Positions 1 through 8,174 of a DNA stretch of 43,311 nucleotides are shown in pieces. A program made the position numbers and the translations under genes. The notes below the pieces were generated by a model. That model was not told where the DNA came from and did no database searches. It saw only the letters and a program-made list of their open reading frames with translations. Origin of the DNA: an uncultured Saprospiraceae bacterium (GTDB taxonomy: Bacteria; Bacteroidota; Bacteroidia; Chitinophagales; Saprospiraceae); NCBI GenBank assembly GCA_937923485.1, contig CALDUE010000135.1, forward strand, positions 1-43,311. Reading direction: 5' to 3'. Position 1 is the first letter of the stretch, and each line of letters starts with the position of its first letter.

Positions 1-858
1 GCAATTGATAGCATTAAGCGTGCGCGCGAACAAAGAATCAATCGTTTGAGCATTGAAATCGGGCGCTACATCGCTCCTTTACAGGAAAATGATCGCTTCG
101 TTTCAGACTCCATGGATGTGGTGCGTAAAGATTCCATTCAACTGGCGAAAGACATTGCCTTCGCAAAGGCGGCAGATGAGGGCAAGGATGAAGTGAAGAA
201 ACCAGTGAAGCCTGTTCCAGCTGTAAAGGACATTGGTAAAACCATTGAAAAAGCCAAACAGCGCGCAGAAAACGATGCCATTAGATCCAAAAATCTCGCT
301 GCTAAAGCTTCTCAAAAACCTACAGTGAGGGACTCACTTGCTATATATGCTGGCAACTATATAGAGTACCTCCGGAAGAAGCCTAATTTCAAGAAGACAG
401 TCTACATTGATAGAGGACTGCAGCAGATCCGAAGTATCAGAAGTTATGCCGATGGTGCCTCACGTAGACTTGATGCTCAGCGAGGTTCGCTAGTGAGGCA
501 CATCTATGAGCAGCATGCCAAGTGGAGTTTTGCGTTCGCCTGCTTTATCTTTTTGTTCATTGGTGCTCCTATGGGAGCGATCATTCGCAAAGGAGGTTTC
601 GGCTATCCGATACTTGTATCTATCATCTTCTTCATGGTTTTTGTTGTCCTCAACATCATGTGTAAGAAGCTGATGGGGAGCTACACGCTGCAACCTGCGC
701 TAGCGGCTTGGATCCCTATAATAGTCATCTTTCCAGTAGGTGCCTTACTCACCTATTCTGCGATGAATGACATTAAATTTAGCATTGCAGAGCAGTTAGG
801 ACAGAGCAAGGCTTGGCAGTGGGTGGTAGGGCGATTTAAGAAGGGAAAGGAATTATAG
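1..858 (+). CDS. LptF/LptG family permease (5'-truncated by the window edge)
   Basis: The frame is open from base 1 (A-I-D-S-I-K-R...), so this is the C-terminal 285 residues of a longer protein; a TTG at 46 is just internal. The C-terminal half has hydrophobic segments around WSFAFACFIFLFIGAPMGAIIR, the GYPILVSIIFF segment and a last segment ending LLTYSAMND, a typical end for YjgP/YjgQ (LptF/LptG) permeases. These inner-membrane proteins work with the LptB ATPase to lift lipopolysaccharide from the inner membrane into the Lpt bridge. The long charged Lys/Glu/Ala-rich stretch before the C-terminal membrane segments corresponds to the soluble middle part, which tends to be variable in Bacteroidota. 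Whether this is the LptF or LptG role cannot be told from the fragment. Confidence 0.85.
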   Translation, partial: AIDSIKRAREQRINRLSIEIGRYIAPLQENDRFVSDSMDVVRKDSIQLAKDIAFAKAADEGKDEVKKPVKPVPAVKDIGKTIEKAKQRAENDAIRSKNLAAKASQKPTVRDSLAIYAGNYIEYLRKKPNFKKTVYIDRGLQQIRSIRSYADGASRRLDAQRGSLVRHIYEQHAKWSFAFACFIFLFIGAPMGAIIRKGGFGYPILVSIIFFMVFVVLNIMCKKLMGSYTLQPALAAWIPIIVIFPVGALLTYSAMNDIKFSIAEQLGQSKAWQWVVGRFKKGKEL

Positions 859-1014
859 AGGCTAGTCTTTGCGGAATATTGAATTGCTATTTAAAGGGTA
901 AAGTGTTAAAGTTCCATGTAGGTGGGCTGCTTGGAGGGTTAAATTTTGCTGGGCTATAGTTTTAGCATATATTCGCTCTGCATCGATATTGGTGTGTATT
1001 AATAAATCTTGCAA
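859..1014. other. Intergenic gap upstream of the repeat-tract lipoprotein
   Basis: AT-rich spacer with no ORF of note and no clear terminator after the permease gene. No exact TAnnTTTG promoter box was seen; the promoter of the downstream lipoprotein pair probably lies here but cannot be placed with confidence. Confidence 0.4.
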
Positions 1015-2177
1015 ATGTATAGATCTCCTTCCTCCCTTCCTCCCTTCCTTCCTTAATTTTATTGGTGACGATTAGCTTATTCGTCAGTTGTTCTTCTGAA
1101 GAATTAATTCTCCCTACTAGTACTGTTAAACATGCTAGTTCAAGTAGTCTTGAATCTCGCACAGTAGCAGAGACAACAGTAATCGACCCTATCTTGTCTA
1201 CTTCAGATAAGGTAGAACGAATTGCTTTCTTAGAAGGGCTGACGCCTGAAGCTTATCCGAATTCACCAGATCTTGAGACCTTTATCTGGGATTTAGAGTA
1301 CTACTCTAATCAAGACAATTTCACAGGTATTACAAAAGATCGTCACAAGACAATATGGTCAAGGCTTGAAATCCCTCTAGCAGTTTCGGATGTAGGTGTG
1401 TCGAATGCTACATCTCAATTGATTACAATACGATCCTCAATTGAGTCGGCTGTTCAAGATTTGTTAGCAAGCGTTGAGCTAGCTGATGATGATAGGTGGT
1501 TTGAAATTTCTAGCGTTTTCGCTACTGAAGATGACTCAAATATTCTTTTATCAATTGTAATAGGAGGAGGTACAAATCTAGAACTTTGTATGCAGCAAGG
1601 AACTTGCCTAGAAGCAGTTAACATTCCAACTAGTGTCTTTACTTCGATCACTACATGTACCCCTTTAATGGATGACCTGCAACATAATGTTCTCGGATGT
1701 TCTAGTGTCAAATTTCCAGAAACAATGAAGTTTGCAACCGAAGCTGTAGCGATCATAGATAATGGCCTTGTTGAGCCAGCAACAAGAATACCCTTTAGTT
1801 GTAACCCTATTAGTGCAAGTCAATATTATGAGTATGTTCGAGCATTAAATAATATAGTGATAGGTCCTGGGCAATTTTCTGGAGATTATCCAGACCCCGA
1901 TTCAGATTATACGACATGTACAAGAGATTTTCTTGCTTATAATGCAAGTAATTGTGATACTGATTGTGACCAGCAAGATGTTCGATGCATAAGCCAAGCC
2001 GATTATTCAGAATATTTACTTCCCAATGCGGATAAAGTCATAGAGGCTGATCGCTTGATACTAGGATCAGACGCTAAATTCTTTTCTTACAGTATTTATG
2101 ATGACGTGATTTTTAATTGTGCTTCAAATGGTAACACCTACAGTATTTTTCTAGAAGCGCAGTATGTCTTTGAATAA
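1015..2177 (+). CDS. Unknown secreted lipoprotein, probably frame-switched by a repeat tract
   Basis: No family is recognised. From 1062 (TTG) the frame runs 371 codons with a lipobox-like V-S-C-S-S, but that start leaves only about ten residues before the Cys and no positive n-region. In the same frame, codons from about 1050 read LPSLILLVTISLFVSC, a good signal-peptide core, yet a TAG at 1020-1022 blocks upstream extension. The only ATG upstream, at 1015 (M-Y-R-S...), is out of frame by two bases and stops at 1054-1056. Adding one CCTY unit or losing two would join it to the lipoprotein. The mature part is acidic, Ser/Thr-rich and carries many Cys (for example C-D-T-D-C-D near residue 320), suggesting disulfides outside the cytoplasm. 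Base use is more AT-rich than the neighbours. It overlaps the next gene by 14 bases, implying translational coupling. As sequenced it may be OFF, start at TTG 1062, or hold an assembly indel. Confidence 0.65.
1027..1054 (+). repeat. Simple sequence repeat: seven CCTY tetramers
   Basis: Seven consecutive tetranucleotides read CCTT, CCTC, CCTT, CCTC, CCTT, CCTT, CCTT. The tract lies between the only upstream ATG (1015-1017) and the hydrophobic core of the lipoprotein signal sequence (from about 1050). A change of one unit shifts the reading frame by one base. Tetramer tracts in this position are the classic form of a slipped-strand contingency switch. Confidence 0.8.
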
Positions 2178-3774
2178 TAGAGTTTTGAAATTGATTACCA
2201 GTGCTGTGGTATTTATTTTTTTAAGTACCACAGCACATTTTTTACTTGCGCAAACAATTCTCTCTGATACTCTGATTAATGATCAATTTGTATTTCGCGG
2301 AGAGTACAGTCTTCATGGAAATGTTACATTTGGAGTAGAATCTGAATTACATTTCACAGGAGGAACAGAAATTCTACTCTTAGACTCGACATGTTTAAAC
2401 GTATTTGGTAGTATTTCGTACGCCGCAGATTTTGATACAGTCTCAGTGATCAACAGTCAGGGGGTGAGTCTGTCGGCAATTGAAATCCACTTCTATGGTC
2501 AAGTGGGAGACTCTATTGCACTACTCAATTGGACGATTGCAGATATTTTACTTAGGCCACAAGTTCAATATCCAGATAGCCTAGCTATCCTTAATTTTCA
2601 CAACTATGAGTATCTCACTTTGGATAATGTTAAAGTAGATAATTGCGGAATCGTTCAAGTAGATGACAATGCTATAACAAGGACTTTTGGTGCGCTTGTC
2701 ATGAATAATATCGACAAGGTTTCTATCAAAAATTCGACCTTCAACAAATGTCACTCTAGTAATACTGGAGGCGCATTGACGATATGTAATTCAGATAGTA
2801 TTTATTTGCTTTCATCTCGATTTTACAACAATGTTGGAATAGATTCTGCTGAAACTGGACAAAGGTTATTGTTTTGGGGTCAAGGCAGTTCTTGTTCGGT
2901 TGACATATCTAATAAGTATCTTGAGGTTAATTCGTGTGTTTTTGCCTTCAATAGAGAGTCAGTTACAACTACATATTTTTCAGCAAATAATACTATTATA
3001 GATGGATGTATTTTTTATGATAATAGTAGAAGTAGTTTGCTGTCTCAAGCAAGTGTTCAAAACAATACGTTGGTGCAGAATACATCTTTTGTTGACTGTG
3101 TAACAGGTATTATTGGTGGGCCTAATATCATTGCAGAAAATTGTGTAATTCAAAATAGAATACAAAGGGATTTTAGGAATTTTGGATTTGCAGTAAATTA
3201 TTCACTTGGGGCACCTCAATTTGAGAGTAAGAATGTGTATTTCTTAGCGGAGAATGAATGTAGAGGCTGTGGAGATGGGTTTATCCCGTATGATAATTTT
3301 GAAGATGTATTTGACACTTTGTCAGTTTCTCAAATTGATGGGTATTTGTTTCTTGGACTAGTTCCATCTGTAGATGGTCTTTTAGTAGATGAGTCTTCAA
3401 AACCTTGTTCAAGTTCTGAGTTAGACATTTTGCTTGAATCTAGATGCATTGGCTCTGCCCCCGACATAGGAGCAGTTGAGCTACAACAGACCGTTTCTGT
3501 GGAAGAAGTGATTGAAGAAGATGTGTTCTCACTTTATCCTAATCCAACTTCTGATCAGCTTTACATCGAATCACTATTGGAATGGGATGCCAAATCTGCC
3601 TTAATCATCGATGTCTCAGGTAAGGCTTATCCTCTATCGATAGAAAGTGTGAGTGGTAAATTGAAGCTTCTTAGCATACCAGAAGGACTATCACCAGGTC
3701 TGTACATCGTCACTTTGACTGGTCAAGATGAGGTAAGACGAATTGGGAAGGTGCTAGTCAAACACAATCGGTAA
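2164..3774 (+). CDS. Secreted right-handed beta-helix protein with T9SS type A sorting domain
   Basis: A 536-residue protein with a signal peptide (hydrophobic stretch, residues 11-30, ending FLLAQ). The middle is a series of short Asn/Ser-rich turns such as VKIDNC-, SIKNSTFNKC- and SRFYNN-like segments, typical of pectate-lyase-like parallel beta-helices. It then has a DIGAVE motif, common just before the C-terminal domain of such Bacteroidota proteins. The last ~80 residues (FSLYPNPTSDQLYIES ... LSPGLYIVTLT) form a T9SS type A sorting domain, so the protein is exported through the outer membrane by the Por system and attached or released. No catalytic residues of a polysaccharide lyase could be assigned, so an adhesin or binding role is equally possible. 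The ATG lies inside the upstream lipoprotein gene, and both genes are AT-rich, which suggests one accessory unit. Confidence 0.85.
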   Translation: MSLNNRVLKLITSAVVFIFLSTTAHFLLAQTILSDTLINDQFVFRGEYSLHGNVTFGVESELHFTGGTEILLLDSTCLNVFGSISYAADFDTVSVINSQGVSLSAIEIHFYGQVGDSIALLNWTIADILLRPQVQYPDSLAILNFHNYEYLTLDNVKVDNCGIVQVDDNAITRTFGALVMNNIDKVSIKNSTFNKCHSSNTGGALTICNSDSIYLLSSRFYNNVGIDSAETGQRLLFWGQGSSCSVDISNKYLEVNSCVFAFNRESVTTTYFSANNTIIDGCIFYDNSRSSLLSQASVQNNTLVQNTSFVDCVTGIIGGPNIIAENCVIQNRIQRDFRNFGFAVNYSLGAPQFESKNVYFLAENECRGCGDGFIPYDNFEDVFDTLSVSQIDGYLFLGLVPSVDGLLVDESSKPCSSSELDILLESRCIGSAPDIGAVELQQTVSVEEVIEEDVFSLYPNPTSDQLYIESLLEWDAKSALIIDVSGKAYPLSIESVSGKLKLLSIPEGLSPGLYIVTLTGQDEVRRIGKVLVKHNR

Positions 3775-3798
3775 CTGAACTTAGCTCCAATCCCTCAA

Positions 3799-4311
3799 CT
3801 ACTTCCTCCGAAAACTCCACGTCACCCAAAACTCACTAGCGAGCGTCCCGTCAGGCAGATAACCCTTGCTACAGGCGACAACCACGCGTCCTTCACCATC
3901 TGCCAGTGTTCCGGCAATAGCCTCTGCGATTTCGGCACCAGACTCGCACACGAAGCGTAAGGTCTGCGAGACTTTTTTGTAGTACTTGCTGTCAAATTGC
4001 GTAACCAGCATACTCGTCTTTGGCTTACCATCGAGGTGGAGAATGGCCAAAGCGCCAGTACTTAGTTCGGCAGCTCCACATTGCGCAGCGAAATAGGTGC
4101 TGCTGAATGGATTCTGTGTCCGCCAGCCGTAGGGCATAGTAACTTCGCAATTGTTCCAATCCAAGGCGCGAATTCGGACACCCCAAAAGCCAAGAGAGGG
4201 GAGCTTACCGATCGAAAAGAAGCGCCACATTATAGGCGAAAGCATCCGTCCAACAAGCTTCTGTTGACCGTTAGTAAGGGTCTGTGGTTTTTGTTGGACA
4301 GTAGGGTTCAT
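3799..4311 (-). CDS. DUF4442 (hotdog-fold, thioesterase-like) protein
   Basis: A 170-residue soluble protein. The segment around residues 60-90 (T-Q-N-P-F-S-S-T-Y-F-A-A-Q-C-G-A-A-E-L-S-T-G) is the conserved core of DUF4442, a hotdog-fold family related to acyl-CoA thioesterases such as PaaI and YiiD. Substrate is unknown. The gene converges on the beta-helix gene with a 24-base gap. Upstream on the minus strand TATCTTTA (4316-4323) ends four bases before the ATG, a near match to the Bacteroidota -7 box, so the transcript may have almost no leader. Family assignment is firm, reaction is inference. Confidence 0.8.
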   Translation of the reverse strand: MNPTVQQKPQTLTNGQQKLVGRMLSPIMWRFFSIGKLPSLGFWGVRIRALDWNNCEVTMPYGWRTQNPFSSTYFAAQCGAAELSTGALAILHLDGKPKTSMLVTQFDSKYYKKVSQTLRFVCESGAEIAEAIAGTLADGEGRVVVACSKGYLPDGTLASEFWVTWSFRRK

Positions 4312-4383
4312 AGGCTAAAGATAGGGGAGAGTACTGAGGTCGGTGCGAATTGCTGGAATTAGCCCTGAGAACCTCTTACCTTT

Positions 4384-5670
4384 ATGACCATGACGACCTC
4401 CCTAACTAAATCATCTGAATTTATCGCGCTCGAAGACAAGCACGGCGCGCACAACTATCACCCGCTTCCTGTGGTACTTTCTCGAGGAGAAGGAGCCAAG
4501 GTTTGGGATGTAGAAGGAAAGGAGTATTACGACTTCCTTTCAGCCTATTCAGCTGTAAATCAGGGGCATTCGCACCCGCGTCTTATCAAGGCAATGACGG
4601 AGCAAGCGAAGACACTCTCGCTCACTTCGCGTGCCTTTCACAACGATAAGCTCGGACCGTACGAAAAGTACATGACCGAATTTTTTGGCTTTGACAAGGT
4701 GCTTCCGATGAATTCAGGTGCCGAAGCAGTAGAGACGGCCATCAAGATTTGTCGCAAGTGGGGCTACGAAGTCAAAGGTATACCGGCCAATGAAGCGAAC
4801 ATCATTGTTTGTGGACACAACTTCCACGGTCGCACAATTTCGATCATTAGCTTCTCTAGTGATCCAGATGCGAAAGGCAATTTCGGTCCGTACACACCTG
4901 GTTTTGTAAGCGTTCCTTACAACGATATCGATGCCTTGCGTGAAGCTTTCGCCAAAACCCCGAACGTGGCAGGTATGCTCGTAGAGCCGATTCAAGGTGA
5001 GGCAGGCGTTTTCGTACCAGACGAAACGTATATTCCTGAGGCAGCTTCAATCTGTAGAGAACATAATGCGCTATTCATTGCCGATGAAATTCAAACGGGT
5101 ATCGCACGTACGGGGGCGATGCTGCGTATTTGTGGCGACTGCTCATGCACGCGCCGTTGCGAGCAGCAAGTAGATACGTATACGCGTCCAGATGTACTGA
5201 TCCTCGGAAAAGCACTATCAGGTGGCATGTATCCAGTGAGTGCCGTTCTCGCAGATAATGACGTGATGAACGTCATTAAGCCTGGCCAGCACGGTTCTAC
5301 CTATGGTGGCAATCCACTTGCCTGCGCGGTAGCTATGGAAGCACTTTCTATCGTCGAAGAAGAAGAACTCATGGTGCGTGCGCGCAACCTTGGTAAACGT
5401 TTTCGCGCAAGTATGCAGGAACTCGTGGACCAAGAACCTCTGCTGAACTTGGTGCGTGGAAAAGGACTTCTCAATGCCGTAGTAGTCAACGATACCGAAG
5501 ACAGTGATACAGCTTGGAGATTGTGCCTCGAACTAGCTGAAAATGGCTTGCTTGCCAAGCCCACACATGGCAACATTATACGCTTCGCGCCACCCCTTGT
5601 GATTACAGAAGATCAGTTGGATGAGTGCTGTGCCATTATTGGAAAAGTCGTAAAAGCATTCAAGAAGTAA
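4384..5670 (+). CDS. rocD: Ornithine aminotransferase
   Basis: A 428-residue class III PLP aminotransferase that converts ornithine plus 2-oxoglutarate to glutamate-5-semialdehyde plus glutamate in arginine and proline metabolism. Landmarks are M-N-S-G-A-E-A-V-E, H-N-F-H-G-R-T, E-P-I-Q-G-E-A-G-V, F-I-A-D-E-I-Q-T-G and the PLP lysine in L-G-K-A-L-S-G-G (K276), followed by H-G-S-T-Y-G-G-N-P. Compared with the usual family it has an insertion just after I-A-R-T-G-A-M-L with four cysteines (C250, C253, C255, C259) before the R-P-D-V-L-I-L-G-K segment. A second in-frame ATG lies two codons in (4390). TACCTTTA (4377-4384) immediately upstream resembles a -7 box. Codons 188-192 (A-F-A-K-T) carry an exact copy of the window's 14-mer. 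proC, acting on the same intermediate, lies at 39062. Confidence 0.93.
   Translation: MTMTTSLTKSSEFIALEDKHGAHNYHPLPVVLSRGEGAKVWDVEGKEYYDFLSAYSAVNQGHSHPRLIKAMTEQAKTLSLTSRAFHNDKLGPYEKYMTEFFGFDKVLPMNSGAEAVETAIKICRKWGYEVKGIPANEANIIVCGHNFHGRTISIISFSSDPDAKGNFGPYTPGFVSVPYNDIDALREAFAKTPNVAGMLVEPIQGEAGVFVPDETYIPEAASICREHNALFIADEIQTGIARTGAMLRICGDCSCTRRCEQQVDTYTRPDVLILGKALSGGMYPVSAVLADNDVMNVIKPGQHGSTYGGNPLACAVAMEALSIVEEEELMVRARNLGKRFRASMQELVDQEPLLNLVRGKGLLNAVVVNDTEDSDTAWRLCLELAENGLLAKPTHGNIIRFAPPLVITEDQLDECCAIIGKVVKAFKK
4945..4958 (+). repeat. 14-mer GCTTTCGCCAAAAC, copy 1
   Basis: Exact copy inside rocD, read as A-F-A-K-T on the coding strand. Confidence 0.9.
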
Positions 5671-5735
5671 TATAGCTCACCACGGCACGTACTTTGTTTA
5701 CTAGAAGGTAGTATTTACTCCTTCAAGTCTTCAAT

Positions 5736-8078
5736 TTGCATCCTAGAAAAGTTATATCTCTACTCTTCGGGATACTAGTTGTTAGCCTACAGCTTGTGCC
5801 AACGCACCTGCTTGCGCAACAGGTTGAGATGCCTTCAGAATGGCATTTTGCTTGGGATACCTTGTTGAACCCGCAGCATACCGATCTGCTAGAAACGTTC
5901 CCACTTCGTAAAGCCAATGAAGTTTGGAACTCCGACATGGGTACTGGTCAAGGGAAAGCAACGTACTACTGCAAACTTACTGATCTTGATACTACTCAGC
6001 AGCTTGGGCTGAAAGTCTATGATGCATTTTCTAGTTATCGACTTTTTGTTAATGGTAAAGAAGTTGCGACCTGTGGTGTAGTCGGCGTAGATGAGGCATC
6101 GACCGTTCCTCGATTTGCTCCGAACATTGTAAATCTCCCTCGCACGGAAGAGGTTGAGTTGATCATGCAGATTGCCAACTTCCATCACATCAAAGGTGGA
6201 ATGAGACGTGTGCCTACTCTTGCAACACTACAATCGCTCATCCGCTCCCAACGCTGGTTTAATTTTGGTGCTGCAGCCTTAGCAGCGGCTTTTCTATTCA
6301 TGGGCTTGACTATTTCAGGTACCCTACGCATTCACAAGGCCAATGGTCTAGCCGTTTGGTTTGGCTTGATCTGTCTAGCGATGGCCTATCGTGCTATCGG
6401 CTCAAGTGGATATCTTTTGCATCATCTTGTTCCGGAATTACCCTTTGCACTCACGATTTCAATTGAGTATACTTCCTATTATCTCATGGCTTGGAGTTAT
6501 TGGGAAGTTTGTCATCGATTAGTCGGTAAAATTATTCCTAAGGCTATTATTAATGCTGTTCGAGTTGCATACGTTTTGCTCATTTTGAGTACTGTTGTAT
6601 TGCCTTCGGTTCAATTCACAGATTTCCTCATCCTTGGTCACGAACTAACCTTGTGTGGCATGCTTTACGGGGTTGCAGTCTTCTTCCTTTGGCGCAAAAA
6701 AGGGGATACATTGAGTACCTACGCGTTGGTCGGCTTCCTCATTTTAGTCGTTGCTGCATTCCTTGGCATCTTCTCAAATGTGACGGGCGGTTCTTTCCCT
6801 GATATCTACATCTATAGTCTTATTGGTATAGAAATACTCTTGGTCTTTTATTATGCGAATGCCACAATGGTCAATAACATGCAGGAGCTAAAGACAACTG
6901 CAGAAGAAGCATCGAAAACCAAGTCTCAATTTCTAGCTACGATGAGTCACGAGATACGTACGCCTATGAACGGCGTACTCGGAATGACGAGTCTTTTATC
7001 GGATACCAACTTGACCACCGAGCAACGTCAATTCGTAGATACGATACGTCTCAGTGGTACCAATTTGGTGACCATCATCAACGATATTCTTGACTTCTCA
7101 AAAGTAGATGCAGGGCATATGAAGTTAGAACTTCAGCCGATAAGAATAGCAGAAGTGGTTCGGGACTCAGCCGCACTTGTAGCTGGGAATGCAACGCAGA
7201 AAGGCATCCATTTTAAAGTAGATATTGATGAGTCTTTCACAGATGTATGTGTAGAAACAGATCCTACGCGCCTCTCTCAAATCCTTACCAATTTATTGAG
7301 CAACGCCGTCAAGTTTACCGAAAAGGGTGGAGTAGTCCTCTCTCTAACGGGTGCTTTACGCGATCAGTTAGTAGACCTTAAAATAGTCGTTTCAGATTCT
7401 GGAATAGGCATGAATGAAGAGCAGCTCGCTGGACTTTTTACAAGTTTTGCGCAAGCTGACAATAGTATTTCGCGCAGGTTTGGAGGCACAGGTTTAGGCC
7501 TAGCGATTTCTAAGCAGTTGGCCGAATTAATGGGTGGAGAGATTCAAGTGACAAGCGAGCAAGGGAAGGGCTCTATATTTACGATCGCCCTTCCGCTGTT
7601 GAGGTTGCCAGATAATTCAGTTGCTTCTCAAGAGAGTAGAAGTGAAGCTTTCGCCAAAACCCAACAAACAAGTGATGTTGCTACAGAGGAGTTTCCAAAA
7701 TTGCGGATACTTGTCGCTGAAGATCATCCCGTTAATCAAAAATTAATTGCCACCATTTTGCGAAAGTGGGGATACGAACCCGACCTTGTCGGAAACGGAC
7801 TTGAGGCGATAGAGGCAATTGACCGTCAGCAGTATGACCTTATCTTCATGGACATGCAGATGCCTGAGTGTGATGGGGTCAGTGCGACCAAAGTTATTCG
7901 TCGCCGTCATTCTGCTGAAGATGTTCGCATAGTTGCGCTTACTGCTAATGCGCAGGGGAGTGATCGCGAGGCTTGTCTACAAGCTGGTATGCAAGATTTC
8001 ATTGCCAAGCCTTTCAAACCGATGGAGATCAAAACGGTACTGTTGTCGTTGAAAGGACGCGAAACCTTGGTTCAGTAG
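5736..8078 (+). CDS. 7TMR-DISM hybrid sensor histidine kinase with receiver domain
   Basis: A 780-residue hybrid kinase. Order: signal peptide (residues 5-28), a periplasmic beta-rich domain with jellyroll character (about 30-165), seven membrane segments (about 175-385), a short linker, HisKA with phospho-acceptor H405 in [10 protein letters not shown], HATPase_c with N-box [13 protein letters not shown]1 D-S-G-I-G-M and G2 [10 protein letters not shown], then a receiver domain (about 655-775) with acceptor D706 in F-M-D-M-Q-M-P and K in I-A-K-P-F-K. The layout suggests sensing of a periplasmic ligand and a phosphorelay. No response regulator or Hpt gene is nearby, so its output is unknown. 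The frame is closed upstream by a TAG at 5709, and the only usable start before the signal peptide is TTG at 5736. The kinase-receiver linker contains an exact 14-mer (7647). Confidence 0.88.
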   Translation: MHPRKVISLLFGILVVSLQLVPTHLLAQQVEMPSEWHFAWDTLLNPQHTDLLETFPLRKANEVWNSDMGTGQGKATYYCKLTDLDTTQQLGLKVYDAFSSYRLFVNGKEVATCGVVGVDEASTVPRFAPNIVNLPRTEEVELIMQIANFHHIKGGMRRVPTLATLQSLIRSQRWFNFGAAALAAAFLFMGLTISGTLRIHKANGLAVWFGLICLAMAYRAIGSSGYLLHHLVPELPFALTISIEYTSYYLMAWSYWEVCHRLVGKIIPKAIINAVRVAYVLLILSTVVLPSVQFTDFLILGHELTLCGMLYGVAVFFLWRKKGDTLSTYALVGFLILVVAAFLGIFSNVTGGSFPDIYIYSLIGIEILLVFYYANATMVNNMQELKTTAEEASKTKSQFLATMSHEIRTPMNGVLGMTSLLSDTNLTTEQRQFVDTIRLSGTNLVTIINDILDFSKVDAGHMKLELQPIRIAEVVRDSAALVAGNATQKGIHFKVDIDESFTDVCVETDPTRLSQILTNLLSNAVKFTEKGGVVLSLTGALRDQLVDLKIVVSDSGIGMNEEQLAGLFTSFAQADNSISRRFGGTGLGLAISKQLAELMGGEIQVTSEQGKGSIFTIALPLLRLPDNSVASQESRSEAFAKTQQTSDVATEEFPKLRILVAEDHPVNQKLIATILRKWGYEPDLVGNGLEAIEAIDRQQYDLIFMDMQMPECDGVSATKVIRRRHSAEDVRIVALTANAQGSDREACLQAGMQDFIAKPFKPMEIKTVLLSLKGRETLVQ
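7647..7660 (+). repeat. 14-mer GCTTTCGCCAAAAC, copy 2
   Basis: Exact copy in the variable linker between kinase and receiver domains, read as A-F-A-K-T where little protein constraint is expected. Confidence 0.9.
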
Positions 8079-8091
8079 TTAGTTTGGTAAA

Positions 8092-8124
8092 TTGTCTGCA
8101 ACCATTCGTAAATTCTTATATTTG
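8092..8124 (+). promoter_or_regulatory. Bacteroidota-type promoter for the S8 peptidase
   Basis: TATATTTG at 8117-8124 is an exact match to the -7 consensus TAnnTTTG. A TTG at 8092-8094 lies 22 bases upstream as a candidate -33 element. Transcription would start near 8129, shortly before the peptidase ATG codons. Confidence 0.55.
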
Positions 8125-8174
8125 TAGTTTACTTAAATCAATGTATGTTAGGGGCTGATCACACAGTTTCTGAC

